DNA from: VXRJ01 sp964636705
GTDB lineage: Bacteria; Acidobacteriota; Vicinamibacteria; Vicinamibacterales; UBA8438
DNA length: 64,000 nucleotides
Direction of reading: 5' to 3'
Assembly (NCBI GenBank): GCA_964636705.1
Contig: CAZWUJ010000011.1
Span: 55,718-119,717 of the forward strand
The position numbers and the translations under genes are program-made. Positions 27,373-36,199 of this stretch are shown one piece after another. Numbering within the stretch: position 1 is the first letter of the stretch; every line of letters starts with the position of its first letter. The notes below the pieces were generated by a model. It was given only the letters and a program-made list of their open reading frames with translations. It searched no databases and was not told the origin of the DNA.

Positions 27373-28007
27373 ACGACCGATTCTAGCACCCGGCCCCATC
27401 CAATCGCCCCCTCCCGGAGGAGTTGCGGCCGCCTGCCGCGCGCGTCCACCAATGTTGACGGCGGCCCCGCCACGGTTGGGCCAGCGTCGAGCACCAGGCC
27501 GACGCCATCGCCCAGCGCCGCGACGACTGCCGCTGCGTCAGCCGCCGGCGTCGCGCCGCTCCGGTTCGCGCTTGTTGCCGTGATGGGATGGCCAAACGCG
27601 GCCGCCAACCCACGCGCCACGGGATGGGCCGGGACGCGGATCGCCACCGTGGTCCCTCCCCCCAACACGCTGCTGTCGAGCGTTGGCGCGGCGTCGAGAA
27701 CGAGCGACAACGGGCCCGGCCAAAAGCGCGCGGCCAATTGACGGGCGAGTGGGGTCCAGGCTCCTACGGCGAGATCCACCTGGGCGGCGTCCGCCGCAAC
27801 GAGCGGCGCCGCGGCGTTCGCGGCCCGTCCCTTCAGTGCGAAGAGCCGGCGCGCGGCCGACGGACTGCGCGGATCCACTGCCAACCCATAAAGCGTGTCC
27901 GTGGGCAGCGCCACGATGTCGCGTTTCGCGAGTACCCGGACGGCCTGTTCCAACGTCTCCGGATCCGGACGGCGCGCGTCGATCGGCACGACGCCGCCGC
28001 GACCCAT
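27369..28007 (-). CDS. tsaC: L-threonylcarbamoyladenylate synthase
   Basis: 212-residue YrdC/Sua5 domain enzyme that makes threonylcarbamoyl-AMP for the t6A37 modification of ANN-decoding tRNAs. PTDTLYGLAVDP near residue 36, LFALKGRAANAAAPL near 58, FWPGPLSLVL near 93 and ITATSANRSG near 141 are present. Unlike long Sua5 proteins it has no C-terminal Sua5 domain. The usual Pro after KGR is Ala here. It overlaps glpX by one base and the SLH lipoprotein gene by 4. Confidence 0.92.
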   Translation of the reverse strand: MGRGGVVPIDARRPDPETLEQAVRVLAKRDIVALPTDTLYGLAVDPRSPSAARRLFALKGRAANAAAPLVAADAAQVDLAVGAWTPLARQLAARFWPGPLSLVLDAAPTLDSSVLGGGTTVAIRVPAHPVARGLAAAFGHPITATSANRSGATPAADAAAVVAALGDGVGLVLDAGPTVAGPPSTLVDARGRRPQLLREGAIGWGRVLESVV

Positions 28008-28999
28008 CAGAAACGGAGGCCTCGCCGGCCTGCCTGGTCCTTGACGTGGATGGTGTCGATGAACTGCACCCGGGGCGGATCGGTCTGCATGAGGACCGAG
28101 CTGGTGCGGATCCCCTCGCCGAAGAACCGGACACCTTTCATGAGAGCGCCCTCCGTGACGCCGGTGGCGGCAAAGATCACCTGCCTGCCCGACGCCAGGT
28201 CCTTCGACGTGTAGACGCGCGAAGGATCCTCGATCCCCATTGAGCGGGCACGCGCCTCCTTCTCCGGCGTATCGATGACCAGGCGGCCGAAGATCTCGCC
28301 ACCCAGGCAGCGCATCGCAGCGGCGGCGAGCACGCCTTCCGGAGCGCCGCCGCTCCCCATCACGGCATGGACTGTGGTGCCGACCACCGCCGCACCGATC
28401 GCGGCGGTCAGATCGCCGTCACTGATCAGCCGGATGCGGGCGCCCGCATCACGGATCTCTCTGATGAGCGGCTCATGCCGCTTGCGGTCGAGCACGACGA
28501 TGACGAGGTCATGCACCTCACGGTCGAGGCAGCGGGCAATGGCCGCCAGATTGTCGGCGACCGGCGCGTTCAGGTCGACGGCGCGTTTCGACTGGGCGCC
28601 AACCACGAGCTTCTCCATGTAGATGTCGGGCGCATGCAGGAGACCACCACGCTCGGAGGCAGCGAGCACCGCGATGGCGCGCGGCGCGCCGGTGGCGCAG
28701 AGGTTGGTCCCTTCCAGCGGATCGACTGCGATGTCGACTTCCGGAAGCCCTGTCTCGCCGTTGGCGCCGCGCCCGACCCGCTCGCCGATGAAGAGCATCG
28801 GCGCCTGGTCCCGCTCGCCCTCGCCGATCACGACACGACCATCTATGGGCACGCGATCGAGTCGCGCACGCATCGCCTCGACCGCTACCTGATCCGAGCG
28901 GTGGCGGTCGCCCTGACCCATCGTGTGGGCGCAGGCGATGGCCGCCTGCTCGACCACGTCCAGAAAACTGCCGGCCAGTTCCGAGTCCAGCGCCCTCAT
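28007..28999 (-). CDS. glpX: class II fructose-1,6-bisphosphatase
   Basis: 330-residue lithium-sensitive phosphatase-fold enzyme hydrolysing fructose-1,6-bisphosphate in gluconeogenesis. Metal-binding motifs GEGERDQAPML near residue 60 and DPLEGTNLCATG near 92 are intact, with VMGSGGAPEGVLAAAA toward the middle. Length matches GlpX. The start overlaps the preceding acyl-CoA dehydrogenase stop by 4 bases. Some homologues also act on sedoheptulose-1,7-bisphosphate. Confidence 0.94.
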   Translation of the reverse strand: MRALDSELAGSFLDVVEQAAIACAHTMGQGDRHRSDQVAVEAMRARLDRVPIDGRVVIGEGERDQAPMLFIGERVGRGANGETGLPEVDIAVDPLEGTNLCATGAPRAIAVLAASERGGLLHAPDIYMEKLVVGAQSKRAVDLNAPVADNLAAIARCLDREVHDLVIVVLDRKRHEPLIREIRDAGARIRLISDGDLTAAIGAAVVGTTVHAVMGSGGAPEGVLAAAAMRCLGGEIFGRLVIDTPEKEARARSMGIEDPSRVYTSKDLASGRQVIFAATGVTEGALMKGVRFFGEGIRTSSVLMQTDPPRVQFIDTIHVKDQAGRRGLRF

Positions 29000-30213
29000 A
29001 CCCGCACCACCTCGTCACCGTAGGCCGGCAGCGTGCATCGAGTCGGCTTGTCCACCCGGTAACCGAGCGCATAGTCGGCCTGCATGAGGGTGTGGATCTC
29101 GCGCGTTCCTTCGTAGATTACGGCCGCCTTGCAGTTGCGGTAGAAGCGCCCGACCGGATACTCGTCCGAGTAACCGTTCGCGCCATGCACCTGCACCGCG
29201 TCGCCCGCCGCCCGCTCCGACGCTACGGTAGCGAACCATTTGGCAAGCCCGGTCTCACGCGTGCTGCGCCGGCCCACGTTCTTCAGCCAGGCGGCGCGCT
29301 GCCACAGCAGCCGCGCCGCCTGATAGTCCGATTCCATTCTCGCGATCATCTCCTTCACCAGTTGGTGCTGGGCGATCGGCATACCGAAGGTCTTTCGTTC
29401 CCGCGCATAGGCAACGCTCGCGTCGCGGCAGGCGCGGATCAGGCCGGTGGCGCCCGCCGAAACACTCAACCGCCCCTGGTCGAGCGCGAACATCGCGATC
29501 TTGAAACCCTCGCCCTCGCGCCCCACGAGGTTCTCCGCCGGGACCTCCACCTCGTCCAGCTTGAAGAATCCCGTATTGCCGGCCAGGATGCCCCACTTTT
29601 CGGTCAGGGTCCCGCTCGAAAAGCCCGGGTAGCCCCGCTCGACGATGAACGCGCTGATGCCGGAAATGTCGCGCTGCTGCTTCTTCTCGGAGTCGCTCCA
29701 GGCGAAGACCAGGAAATGGTCCGCCACGTCGGCGAGTGATATCCACTGCTTCTCGCCGGTCAGGACGTAGCGGTCACCCCGCTTGACCGCCGTCGTCTGA
29801 ATGCCTCGGACGTCGCTCCCCGCCGCCGGCTCGGTCAAGCCATAGCTACCGATCCTCTCTCCTCTCGCCTGCGGCACGAGGTAGCGCCGTTTCTGACCAT
29901 CACTCCCCCAAGTGAGCAGAGTCAGCGAGTTGAGGGCGACGTGGACCGAGAGAATCACCCGGAGCGACGTGTCGACGTACTCCAGTTCCTCGCACGCCAG
30001 ACCGTAGCTCAGATAGTCCATTCCCGCGCCGCCGAACTCTTCCGGCAGGCATATGCCCAACAGGCCGAGTTCCGCCATCTGAGGCAGAATCGCGGGGTCG
30101 AACCGGTGCTCGCGGTCAAGCTGCCGGATGCGGGGCGCGATCTCGCGCGCCGCCCATTCCCGCACCGACAGCTCCAGTAGCTTCTGCTCCTCGGTCAGGT
30201 CCATGTCGAACAT
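28996..30213 (-). CDS. acyl-CoA dehydrogenase (glutaryl-CoA-dehydrogenase-like)
   Basis: 405-residue FAD-dependent dehydrogenase, longer than the one at 4.1 kb. MDLTEEQKLLELSVREW, SYGLTEPAAGSDVRGIQTT, RKTFGMPIAQHQLVKEM and VQVHGANGYSDEYPVGRFYR mark the three-domain fold. The catalytic Glu is in IYEGTREIHTLMQADYALG; that C-terminal end resembles glutaryl-CoA dehydrogenases, though the substrate is uncertain. First gene of a coupled five-gene operon ending in pgsA. Confidence 0.9.
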   Translation of the reverse strand: MFDMDLTEEQKLLELSVREWAAREIAPRIRQLDREHRFDPAILPQMAELGLLGICLPEEFGGAGMDYLSYGLACEELEYVDTSLRVILSVHVALNSLTLLTWGSDGQKRRYLVPQARGERIGSYGLTEPAAGSDVRGIQTTAVKRGDRYVLTGEKQWISLADVADHFLVFAWSDSEKKQQRDISGISAFIVERGYPGFSSGTLTEKWGILAGNTGFFKLDEVEVPAENLVGREGEGFKIAMFALDQGRLSVSAGATGLIRACRDASVAYARERKTFGMPIAQHQLVKEMIARMESDYQAARLLWQRAAWLKNVGRRSTRETGLAKWFATVASERAAGDAVQVHGANGYSDEYPVGRFYRNCKAAVIYEGTREIHTLMQADYALGYRVDKPTRCTLPAYGDEVVRV

Positions 30214-30271
30214 CGATCTGTCGTCTCCCTCCTCTGCGCTCCGTCCGCGCCCGTCGCGTTCGGCCAGCCGG

Positions 30272-31060
30272 TCACGCTCGACTCACCACGACCGGCGCCC
30301 CCCGGTTGACGTTCAAGCGCTCCGCCGCACTCGCTTCATTGGAAGCGAACTCCAGATGGTCCGTGCTGCCGAACAGAGCGCATACCTCTCCGTCGCGAAT
30401 GTCGGCATACGTCTCCACGAGACGTCCGATCTCCTGCCGGGCGACGTCTATTCGGATCGATCCGCCAGTCGCGAGCTGCTCGAAGGTGTGGCGATCGATA
30501 TTCGAGACCAGGTTGCCGAACCGGTCCACGCGAAGGACTTCACCGGCAATGCGCCCTCCCTCCGCCACGGCCACGGGAATGTCGAGCATCCGGTAGTCAC
30601 TCACCGGACGCCCGAGGGCGTTGAGCTCGATTCCCTTCGCCAGCCAGGCGGCCCCCGGCGCAAAACGGTCTCGCCCTTCGAACGTGCGGCTGACGGTCGG
30701 TCGCGCATAACGTCGTTCGGTCAGTTCGACCACCCGTTTCGGCGGATGCTCGCGGAAGACCGTAGTAAGCACGCCGTTGTCAGGCGCAACGAAGCGATAG
30801 TCGCCGATGTCCGCCGCAAGTCCGCGGCGGGCAGAACCGACTCCCGGATCGACAACCACCAGAAAGATCGTCCCGTCCGGGAAATACCGGTAGGAAGCGG
30901 ACAGCTCCAGGCTTGCGGTGAGCACGTCGTGCGCCGGCACCTCATGCGTGATGTCGACCACGGTGACCCCTGGACAGACGTCCAGAATGACCCCGCGCAT
31001 GGCGCCGACATAGTGGTCCCGGGTGCCGAAGTCCGTCAGTAACGCGATGACCGGTCGCAA
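30272..31060 (-). CDS. SAM hydroxide adenosyltransferase (DUF62)
   Basis: 262-residue enzyme family that uses water/hydroxide to cleave S-adenosylmethionine into adenosine and methionine. IALLTDFGTRDHYVGAMRG opens the N-terminal domain, VVVDPGVGS and PDNGVLT are the conserved active-site blocks, and a beta-barrel domain closes with NRGAPVVV. The TTG start gives a normal N-terminus; an ATG at 31111 would add 17 residues without family similarity. Stands alone between the acyl-CoA dehydrogenase and the bactofilin. Confidence 0.87.
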   Translation of the reverse strand: MRPVIALLTDFGTRDHYVGAMRGVILDVCPGVTVVDITHEVPAHDVLTASLELSASYRYFPDGTIFLVVVDPGVGSARRGLAADIGDYRFVAPDNGVLTTVFREHPPKRVVELTERRYARPTVSRTFEGRDRFAPGAAWLAKGIELNALGRPVSDYRMLDIPVAVAEGGRIAGEVLRVDRFGNLVSNIDRHTFEQLATGGSIRIDVARQEIGRLVETYADIRDGEVCALFGSTDHLEFASNEASAAERLNVNRGAPVVVSRA

Positions 31061-31208
31061 GATGCTCCTCCCCGTGGGTCTCGCCGAAACGTCATGCGGG
31101 AAGCGAACCATGCGGCCGCCGGCGGCTACGACGCCGCGGTCGAAACCCTGCAGTCCGCCCAAATGACCGGCGTCGTCAACTGATCCGGCGCCAGTGCGTC
31201 CGCTTTAT

Positions 31209-31709
31209 CTACGTGTCCGCCGTCTGCGTTGCAGTCGGCGCGTCCGCTTTCTCCGGCCTTCCGGGCTGCATCACTATCCGGCCGTTGAAGGTGACTCCCT
31301 CAGCGAGCGCGACACGCGGGGCAACGAGGTCACCTTCGACCGCCCCCTTGTCACGAATGGCAATCAACTCGGCAGCCTTGATGTCGCCCGTCACCACACC
31401 TTGTACGATAACTGCCCTTGCGAACAACTCCGCCGTAACCCGGGCGCCGGCGCTGATTGTCAGCGAATGCTCCGGCAATTCGATACGACCCTCGAATTGG
31501 CCGCCAAGCGTCAGATCCTCACTGCCGCTCAACTCCCCCTTGATGGCGATCGAATGCCCGATGTTCACCATGGCCCGAGCGTCCACCTGCCCGGTCGCCG
31601 CTGGCGACGCATTCGCACCGACGGAGGACGCCGGAGGGGATACCGCATCCTGTGAGTCGGCCCTCGTGCCCTGAGAACTGTCGTTGCGTTGAGGACTCCA
31701 CATGCTCAT
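31209..31709 (-). CDS. bactofilin (polymer-forming cytoskeletal protein)
   Basis: 166-residue bactofilin. Residues 1-50 are a disordered Ser/Ala/Pro-rich tail, followed by the DUF583 right-handed beta-helix core with short repeats such as IKGELSGSEDLTLGGQFEG, SLTISAGARVTAELFARAV and GDIKAAELIAI. Bactofilins polymerise into filaments that organise cell shape or wall synthesis at the membrane. I chose the internal ATG; an ATG 11 codons upstream is possible. It diverges from the cysteine desulfurase gene. Confidence 0.88.
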   Translation of the reverse strand: MSMWSPQRNDSSQGTRADSQDAVSPPASSVGANASPAATGQVDARAMVNIGHSIAIKGELSGSEDLTLGGQFEGRIELPEHSLTISAGARVTAELFARAVIVQGVVTGDIKAAELIAIRDKGAVEGDLVAPRVALAEGVTFNGRIVMQPGRPEKADAPTATQTADT

Positions 31710-31766
31710 GGTCGGACGACCCCCGATCGATTCGGCGCGCAAGGCGCCGATGCGACTAAACGGCGA

Positions 31767-31774
31767 AGTATATA
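31767..31774. promoter_or_regulatory. AT-rich -10-like element in divergent gap
   Basis: The only AT-rich stretch in the 144-bp gap between the bactofilin and cysteine desulfurase genes (AGTATATA). On the minus strand it reads TATACT, a 5 of 6 match to -10 and about 58 bases before the bactofilin ATG. No matching -35 is visible at 16-18 bases, so this is tentative. Confidence 0.3.
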
Positions 31775-31853
31775 CCGAACCGCCGATGGCTGATGCGCGG
31801 CAGGTCCGACCGGGACCCTGCCGCGGTCGCCAGCGATGTTAGGATGGCCTACA

Positions 31854-33011
31854 GTGCGCATCTACTTCGATCACAATGCCACGACGCCGGTCGAACCCGC
31901 CGTCGCGGATGCGATGGACGCCGCGCAGAGGCGTTGCTTTGGCAACGCGTCGAGCGTCCACACTTTCGGGCAGTCCGCGAAAGCGGCGCTGGACGATGCG
32001 CGAGCCTCGGTTGCCGATCTGCTGGCGGCGCGCGGCAACGACGTAATCTTCACCGGCAGTGGCACGGAGTCCGATAACCTGGCGATCCGGGGTGTCGCGG
32101 CGGCGGCGGCGCCCGGACGCCGTCACCTGATCGCCTCGTCGATCGAGCACGAGGCAGTGCTCAACACGCTCAAGTCGCTGGCAAGACACGGATGGACGAC
32201 AACGCTGCTGCCGGTGGGAGAAAGCGGCGTCGTTGACCCGGACGACCTCGCCGTAGCGCTGACCCACGATACGGCCCTGGTCTCGATAATGCTCGCTAAC
32301 AACGAGATCGGCACGTTGCAGCCGGTGGCCGAGCTCGCGCGCCTCACACGCGAGCGGGGCGCCCTGTTCCACACCGACGCGGTCCAGGCGGCCGGCAAGC
32401 ACCCGATCGACGTGAACACCCTGGGTGTCGATCTGCTCTCCATTTCCGCGCACAAGTTCAACGGGCCGAAGGGTGTTGGTGCGCTCTGGGTGCGCCGCGG
32501 GGCCCGCCTTGTCGCACCGATCACGGGTGGCCGGCAGGAGCGCAACCGGCGGCCCGGGACCGAGAACGTGGCGGGAATCGTCGGAATGGGCGTCGCGGCA
32601 CGCGTCGCATTCGAGAAACTATCGACCGACGCAGCGCACCTCGGCGCCCTGCGCGACCGGCTGGAAGCAGGCGTCCTCGAGCGGGTTCCGGGCACCGTGG
32701 TGAACGGCGCCGGCGCGCGAGTGCCGAACACCACCAACATCAGCTTCGACGGCGTTGAGGCGGAAGCGCTGCTGATTGCGCTCGACCTCGAAGGGATCGC
32801 GGTCTCGACGGGATCGGCCTGCTCATCGGGCACCCTTGAGCCGTCGCATGTCCTCCGCGCAATGGGCTTCCGACCCCACCGGGCGCAGAACTCCATCCGC
32901 TTCAGCCTCGGTCTCGGCAACACGGACGAGGAGGTGGGCCGGGCCATCGACGTGATGCCCGCCGTCGTGGCGAAGCTGCGCACTCTGAGCGGCGCCGCCC
33001 TCGCCGGCTGA
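31854..33011 (+). CDS. cysteine desulfurase (IscS/NifS type)
   Basis: 385-residue PLP enzyme removing sulfur from cysteine for thiolation and Fe-S assembly. IYFDHNATTPVEP at the N-terminus, the PLP lysine in SISAHKFNGPKGVG near residue 200, and the catalytic cysteine loop STGSACSSGTLEPSHVL near 320 mark a group I enzyme. The GTG start is preferred because AGGA lies 9 bases before it; an ATG six codons upstream is possible. It is 4 bases upstream of mnmA, so it likely supplies sulfur for tRNA 2-thiouridine. Confidence 0.94.
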   Translation: MRIYFDHNATTPVEPAVADAMDAAQRRCFGNASSVHTFGQSAKAALDDARASVADLLAARGNDVIFTGSGTESDNLAIRGVAAAAAPGRRHLIASSIEHEAVLNTLKSLARHGWTTTLLPVGESGVVDPDDLAVALTHDTALVSIMLANNEIGTLQPVAELARLTRERGALFHTDAVQAAGKHPIDVNTLGVDLLSISAHKFNGPKGVGALWVRRGARLVAPITGGRQERNRRPGTENVAGIVGMGVAARVAFEKLSTDAAHLGALRDRLEAGVLERVPGTVVNGAGARVPNTTNISFDGVEAEALLIALDLEGIAVSTGSACSSGTLEPSHVLRAMGFRPHRAQNSIRFSLGLGNTDEEVGRAIDVMPAVVAKLRTLSGAALAG

Positions 33012-33015
33012 ACCG

Positions 33016-34179
33016 ATGCAGCCCGAGACCACAATCACTGCCGCTACGCCGAGAAACTCCGCGGCACGGTCCGGTCCCGTGACGTCCGGCGCGCCGCGCA
33101 TCGTCGTCGCGATGTCGGGTGGTGTCGACTCCTCCGTCGCGGCGGCCCTGCTGTCCGATGCCGGCCACGATGTAGTGGGCCTGTCGATGCAGCTCTACGA
33201 CCAGACGGGCGGCGGCGACATGTTCGGATCGTGCTGCACAATCGACGACTTGCACGATGCGCGGCGCGTGGCCGCGCGCCTCCGCATCCCGCACTACATC
33301 GTCAACTTCGAAGAGCGGTTTGCGCGGCGCGTAATCGATCCGTTTGTCCGCGACTACGTAGCGGCGCGTACGCCGATCCCCTGCGTCCGCTGCAACAGCG
33401 ACCTCAAGTTCGCCAGCCTGCTGGAGCGCGCGCGAGGTCTCGACGCCGACAGCGTGGCGACCGGCCACTACGCGCGCGTCGAGACCTTGGCCGGCCCCGA
33501 TGGAGCGCCCGTCCACCGTCTCCGGCGCGGCGTCGACCGGGCGAAGGACCAGTCGTACTTTCTCTTCTCGCTGACGCAGGCGCAGTTGGCGCGTGCCTGC
33601 TTCCCGCTGGGCGATTTGAAGAAGGACGAAGTCCGGGCGATCGCGCGCGCGCACGGACTGGTGGTGGCGGACAAGCCCGACAGTCACGAAATCTGCTTCG
33701 TGCCCGACCGCGACTACGCCACCTACGTGGAGAGGCGCGCGCCGGAAGTGGCACGCGGAGGTGACATTGTCGACTCGCGTGGCCGCGTGCTGGGCCACCA
33801 CGCCGGCATTCACCGCTTCACCGTCGGTCAGCGGAAGGGCCTCGGAGTCCCGAGCCAGACGCCGCTCTACGTCACGGCCCTCGACGCCGGCAGCAGCCGC
33901 GTAACGGTCGGCCCGCGCGACGCCCTGGAGCGGACGACACTCGAAGCTTCGGAAGTCAACTGGATCGAGGCCCCGCCGGGGAACGGCGCTCGCGTCACGG
34001 CCCAGATCCGTCACCATCACGACCCCGCGGCGGCGCGCGTCGGGGCGACAGAGGGCGGCCGTCTTCGCCTCACGTTCGATAGTCCGCAGCCCGCGATCGC
34101 CCCGGGGCAGGCGGTGGTCGTCTACGACGGCGACGTGGTGCTGGGCGGCGGCTGGATCGACCAGCCCGACCAGGCCTAA
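33016..34179 (+). CDS. mnmA: tRNA-specific 2-thiouridylase
   Basis: 387-residue enzyme thiolating U34 of Glu, Gln and Lys tRNAs. A 20-residue extension precedes the PP-loop AMSGGVDSSVAAALL. First catalytic cysteine in TPIPCVRCNSDLKF and second in DSHEICFVPD. C-terminal domain with HRFTVGQRKGLG, ALDAGSSRVTVG and DGDVVLGGGWI. Adjacent to its presumed sulfur donor, the cysteine desulfurase, and convergent with trxB 11 bases away. Confidence 0.95.
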   Translation: MQPETTITAATPRNSAARSGPVTSGAPRIVVAMSGGVDSSVAAALLSDAGHDVVGLSMQLYDQTGGGDMFGSCCTIDDLHDARRVAARLRIPHYIVNFEERFARRVIDPFVRDYVAARTPIPCVRCNSDLKFASLLERARGLDADSVATGHYARVETLAGPDGAPVHRLRRGVDRAKDQSYFLFSLTQAQLARACFPLGDLKKDEVRAIARAHGLVVADKPDSHEICFVPDRDYATYVERRAPEVARGGDIVDSRGRVLGHHAGIHRFTVGQRKGLGVPSQTPLYVTALDAGSSRVTVGPRDALERTTLEASEVNWIEAPPGNGARVTAQIRHHHDPAAARVGATEGGRLRLTFDSPQPAIAPGQAVVVYDGDVVLGGGWIDQPDQA

Positions 34180-34190
34180 CTGGCAGCCCG

Positions 34191-35111
34191 TTAGTCGAGC
34201 GATTCCAGGTAGCGCTCGGCGTCGATGGCGGCCATGCAGCCGGACCCGGCGGCGGTGATCGCCTGGCGGTAGACGTGGTCCTGTACGTCGCCGCACGCAA
34301 AGATCCCGGGAACGCTGGTGGCGGCCCCCCGGCCCGGAACGATGTAGCCGTTCCCGTCCAGCTCGAGCTGTCCCGCCACGAGCGAGGTGTTCGGGGTGTG
34401 GCCAATCGCGACGAACAGGCCGTCCACCTCCAGCTCTTTCGTCTCGTCGGTCCTGACGTTACGCAGGGCAACCCCGGTCACGACACCCTGCTCGACATCG
34501 CGGACCTCTTCAACCACGGTGTCCATCTCGAAACTGATCTTCTCGTTGGCCCGCGCCTTGTCCTGCATGATCTTCGAGGCGCGGAACTGGTCGCGGCGAT
34601 GGATGAGCGTGACGTGCGACGCGAACTTCGTCAGAAACGTTGCTTCCTCCATCGCGGAGTCGCCGCCCCCCACCACCGCGATCGGCTTGCCTCGAAAGAA
34701 GTAGCCGTCGCAGGTGGCGCAGGTGGAGACGCCGTGTCCCATCAGCTTCCGCTCGGACTCCAGCCCGAGCAGCCGCGCCGATGCTCCGGTCGCCAGGATC
34801 AACGCGCGCGCCTGCTCGTCGCCGGCGCCGGTCGTCACCGTGAAGGGCGGACCGGAGAGATCGAGCGTCGTGACGTCGCCCTGCACGATCTCGGTGCCGA
34901 AACGCTCGGCCTGCGCACGCATCTCCGCCATCAGGTCCGGTCCCATGATGCCGTCGCGGAAACCCGGATAGTTTTCGACGGCGGTCGTGAGCATCAACTG
35001 TCCACCCGCCTCGAGTCCTTCGATGAGAAGCGGCCGGAGGTTGGCGCGCGCAGCGTAGAGCGCCGCGGTCAGACCTGCAGGTCCCGATCCGATGATGATG
35101 AGGTCACGCAT
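34191..35111 (-). CDS. trxB: thioredoxin reductase
   Basis: 306-residue NADPH-dependent flavoprotein reducing thioredoxin. FAD motif IGSGPAGLTAALYAARA, redox-active CATC in GVSTCATCDGYFFRG near residue 133, NADPH motif VVGGGDSAMEEA near 155, and the C-terminal FAD motif GIFACGDVQDHVYRQ. Length and motif order are typical of the low-molecular-weight enzyme. Single-gene unit between convergent mnmA and the D,D-carboxypeptidase gene. Confidence 0.95.
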   Translation of the reverse strand: MRDLIIIGSGPAGLTAALYAARANLRPLLIEGLEAGGQLMLTTAVENYPGFRDGIMGPDLMAEMRAQAERFGTEIVQGDVTTLDLSGPPFTVTTGAGDEQARALILATGASARLLGLESERKLMGHGVSTCATCDGYFFRGKPIAVVGGGDSAMEEATFLTKFASHVTLIHRRDQFRASKIMQDKARANEKISFEMDTVVEEVRDVEQGVVTGVALRNVRTDETKELEVDGLFVAIGHTPNTSLVAGQLELDGNGYIVPGRGAATSVPGIFACGDVQDHVYRQAITAAGSGCMAAIDAERYLESLD

Positions 35112-35171
35112 GGCATATCCAGTCTGCCGCCCGACTGCCGACCGACGCCGCCAACCGGCAGGAACACCGGT

Positions 35172-36185
35172 TCAGTCGGCGCGGTGGCTCCCGTCAATGA
35201 GCGGCCGTCCCTTCGTTGAAACCCAGTCCACCAGGCGCCGGGCTTCGCGGAACCGGCCGGAGTTGGAATTGACGCCGAGGACCACCAGCGCCAATGGATC
35301 GCTGTCGGGCAACTTCACCACCGCGGTCAGGCAATAGCCCGCCTCGTCTATGTAGCCCGTCTTGCCAGCCTGCACCAGGTGACGGCCTTGCAGCAGCCGG
35401 TTGGTGTTCCGTACGGTAAGGCGGCGCCGGCTGGTTCGCATCTGGTGCGACGACTTGCGCATGATGTGCGCCAGCGTCGGCTCCATGCTCGCGTGCGCAA
35501 TCAGCCGGGCGATGTCGTACGGCGTCGAGACGTTGCGTTCGCTGAGCCCGGAGGGCTCGACGAACCGGGTCGCGTCGAGCCCGAGTTCGGTCGCCTTCCG
35601 GTTCATCGCCTCGACAAAGCGACGCGACCCCAGCCCCGACGCGCGCGCCAGGGCCCGGGCGGCCGCGTTGTCGGACGCAATCAGGGCGAGGTGCAGCAGG
35701 GCGTCGAGCGTCACCCGTTCGTTGCGCCGCAGGTAGGTCGTTGACGCCCGGCGGACGTCGCCGCGCGCGATCACGACATCGTGCGCCAGATCCGGTTCCT
35801 GATCGAGCAGCACAAGGGCCGTCATCACCTTCGTAATGCTGGCGATCGGCCGTTGCTCCAGGCTCTTGGATTCCCAGATCACCTCGTGCGTCCGCGGGTT
35901 GTAGAGGATGCCGGCCGCGGCGCGGACGCGCGGTACGGAAAGATCGCTGGCGTCGAGGTACGTGGGAGGCGGAGTTTCCGCTCTCGTCGCCGCCAGCAGA
36001 ATGTCGGCGAGTCGCGCCGACTCGACCGGCTGCACCGGGGGGACGGCAGCGCGAGGTCCAAGCCGGCCGACGCCGAGTAGTGAGATGCCCGCAATCAGCA
36101 GCGCCAGCGCCAGCAGTGTGGAGCTAGCCGGACCGCGACCGGGGCGAACCGGGTCGGTCGGCGGCAGCGGAATCTCGGTCGGCAA
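35172..36185 (-). CDS. D-alanyl-D-alanine carboxypeptidase (S11 family)
   Basis: 337-residue low-molecular-weight penicillin-binding protein trimming peptidoglycan stem peptides. One N-terminal transmembrane helix (about residues 22-42) anchors it instead of a cleavable signal. Active-site motifs are SITK near residue 115, SDN near 172 and KTG near 275, in the normal order. It lacks the C-terminal beta domain and amphipathic tail of DacA-type enzymes. Lies 14 bases after the VWA gene and is probably co-transcribed. Confidence 0.9.
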   Translation of the reverse strand: MPTEIPLPPTDPVRPGRGPASSTLLALALLIAGISLLGVGRLGPRAAVPPVQPVESARLADILLAATRAETPPPTYLDASDLSVPRVRAAAGILYNPRTHEVIWESKSLEQRPIASITKVMTALVLLDQEPDLAHDVVIARGDVRRASTTYLRRNERVTLDALLHLALIASDNAAARALARASGLGSRRFVEAMNRKATELGLDATRFVEPSGLSERNVSTPYDIARLIAHASMEPTLAHIMRKSSHQMRTSRRRLTVRNTNRLLQGRHLVQAGKTGYIDEAGYCLTAVVKLPDSDPLALVVLGVNSNSGRFREARRLVDWVSTKGRPLIDGSHRAD

Positions 36186-36199
36186 CGTTCCGCTAGTCG

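Noticed and set aside
31061..31162. Longer N-terminus for the SAM hydroxide adenosyltransferase
   Set aside because: Extra residues lack family similarity; the TTG start yields the conserved IALLTDFG at the correct position.
31094..31183. 29-codon plus-strand frame between the SAM hydrolase and bactofilin genes
   Set aside because: No ribosome site, no recognisable motif, and short enough to be chance in GC-rich DNA.
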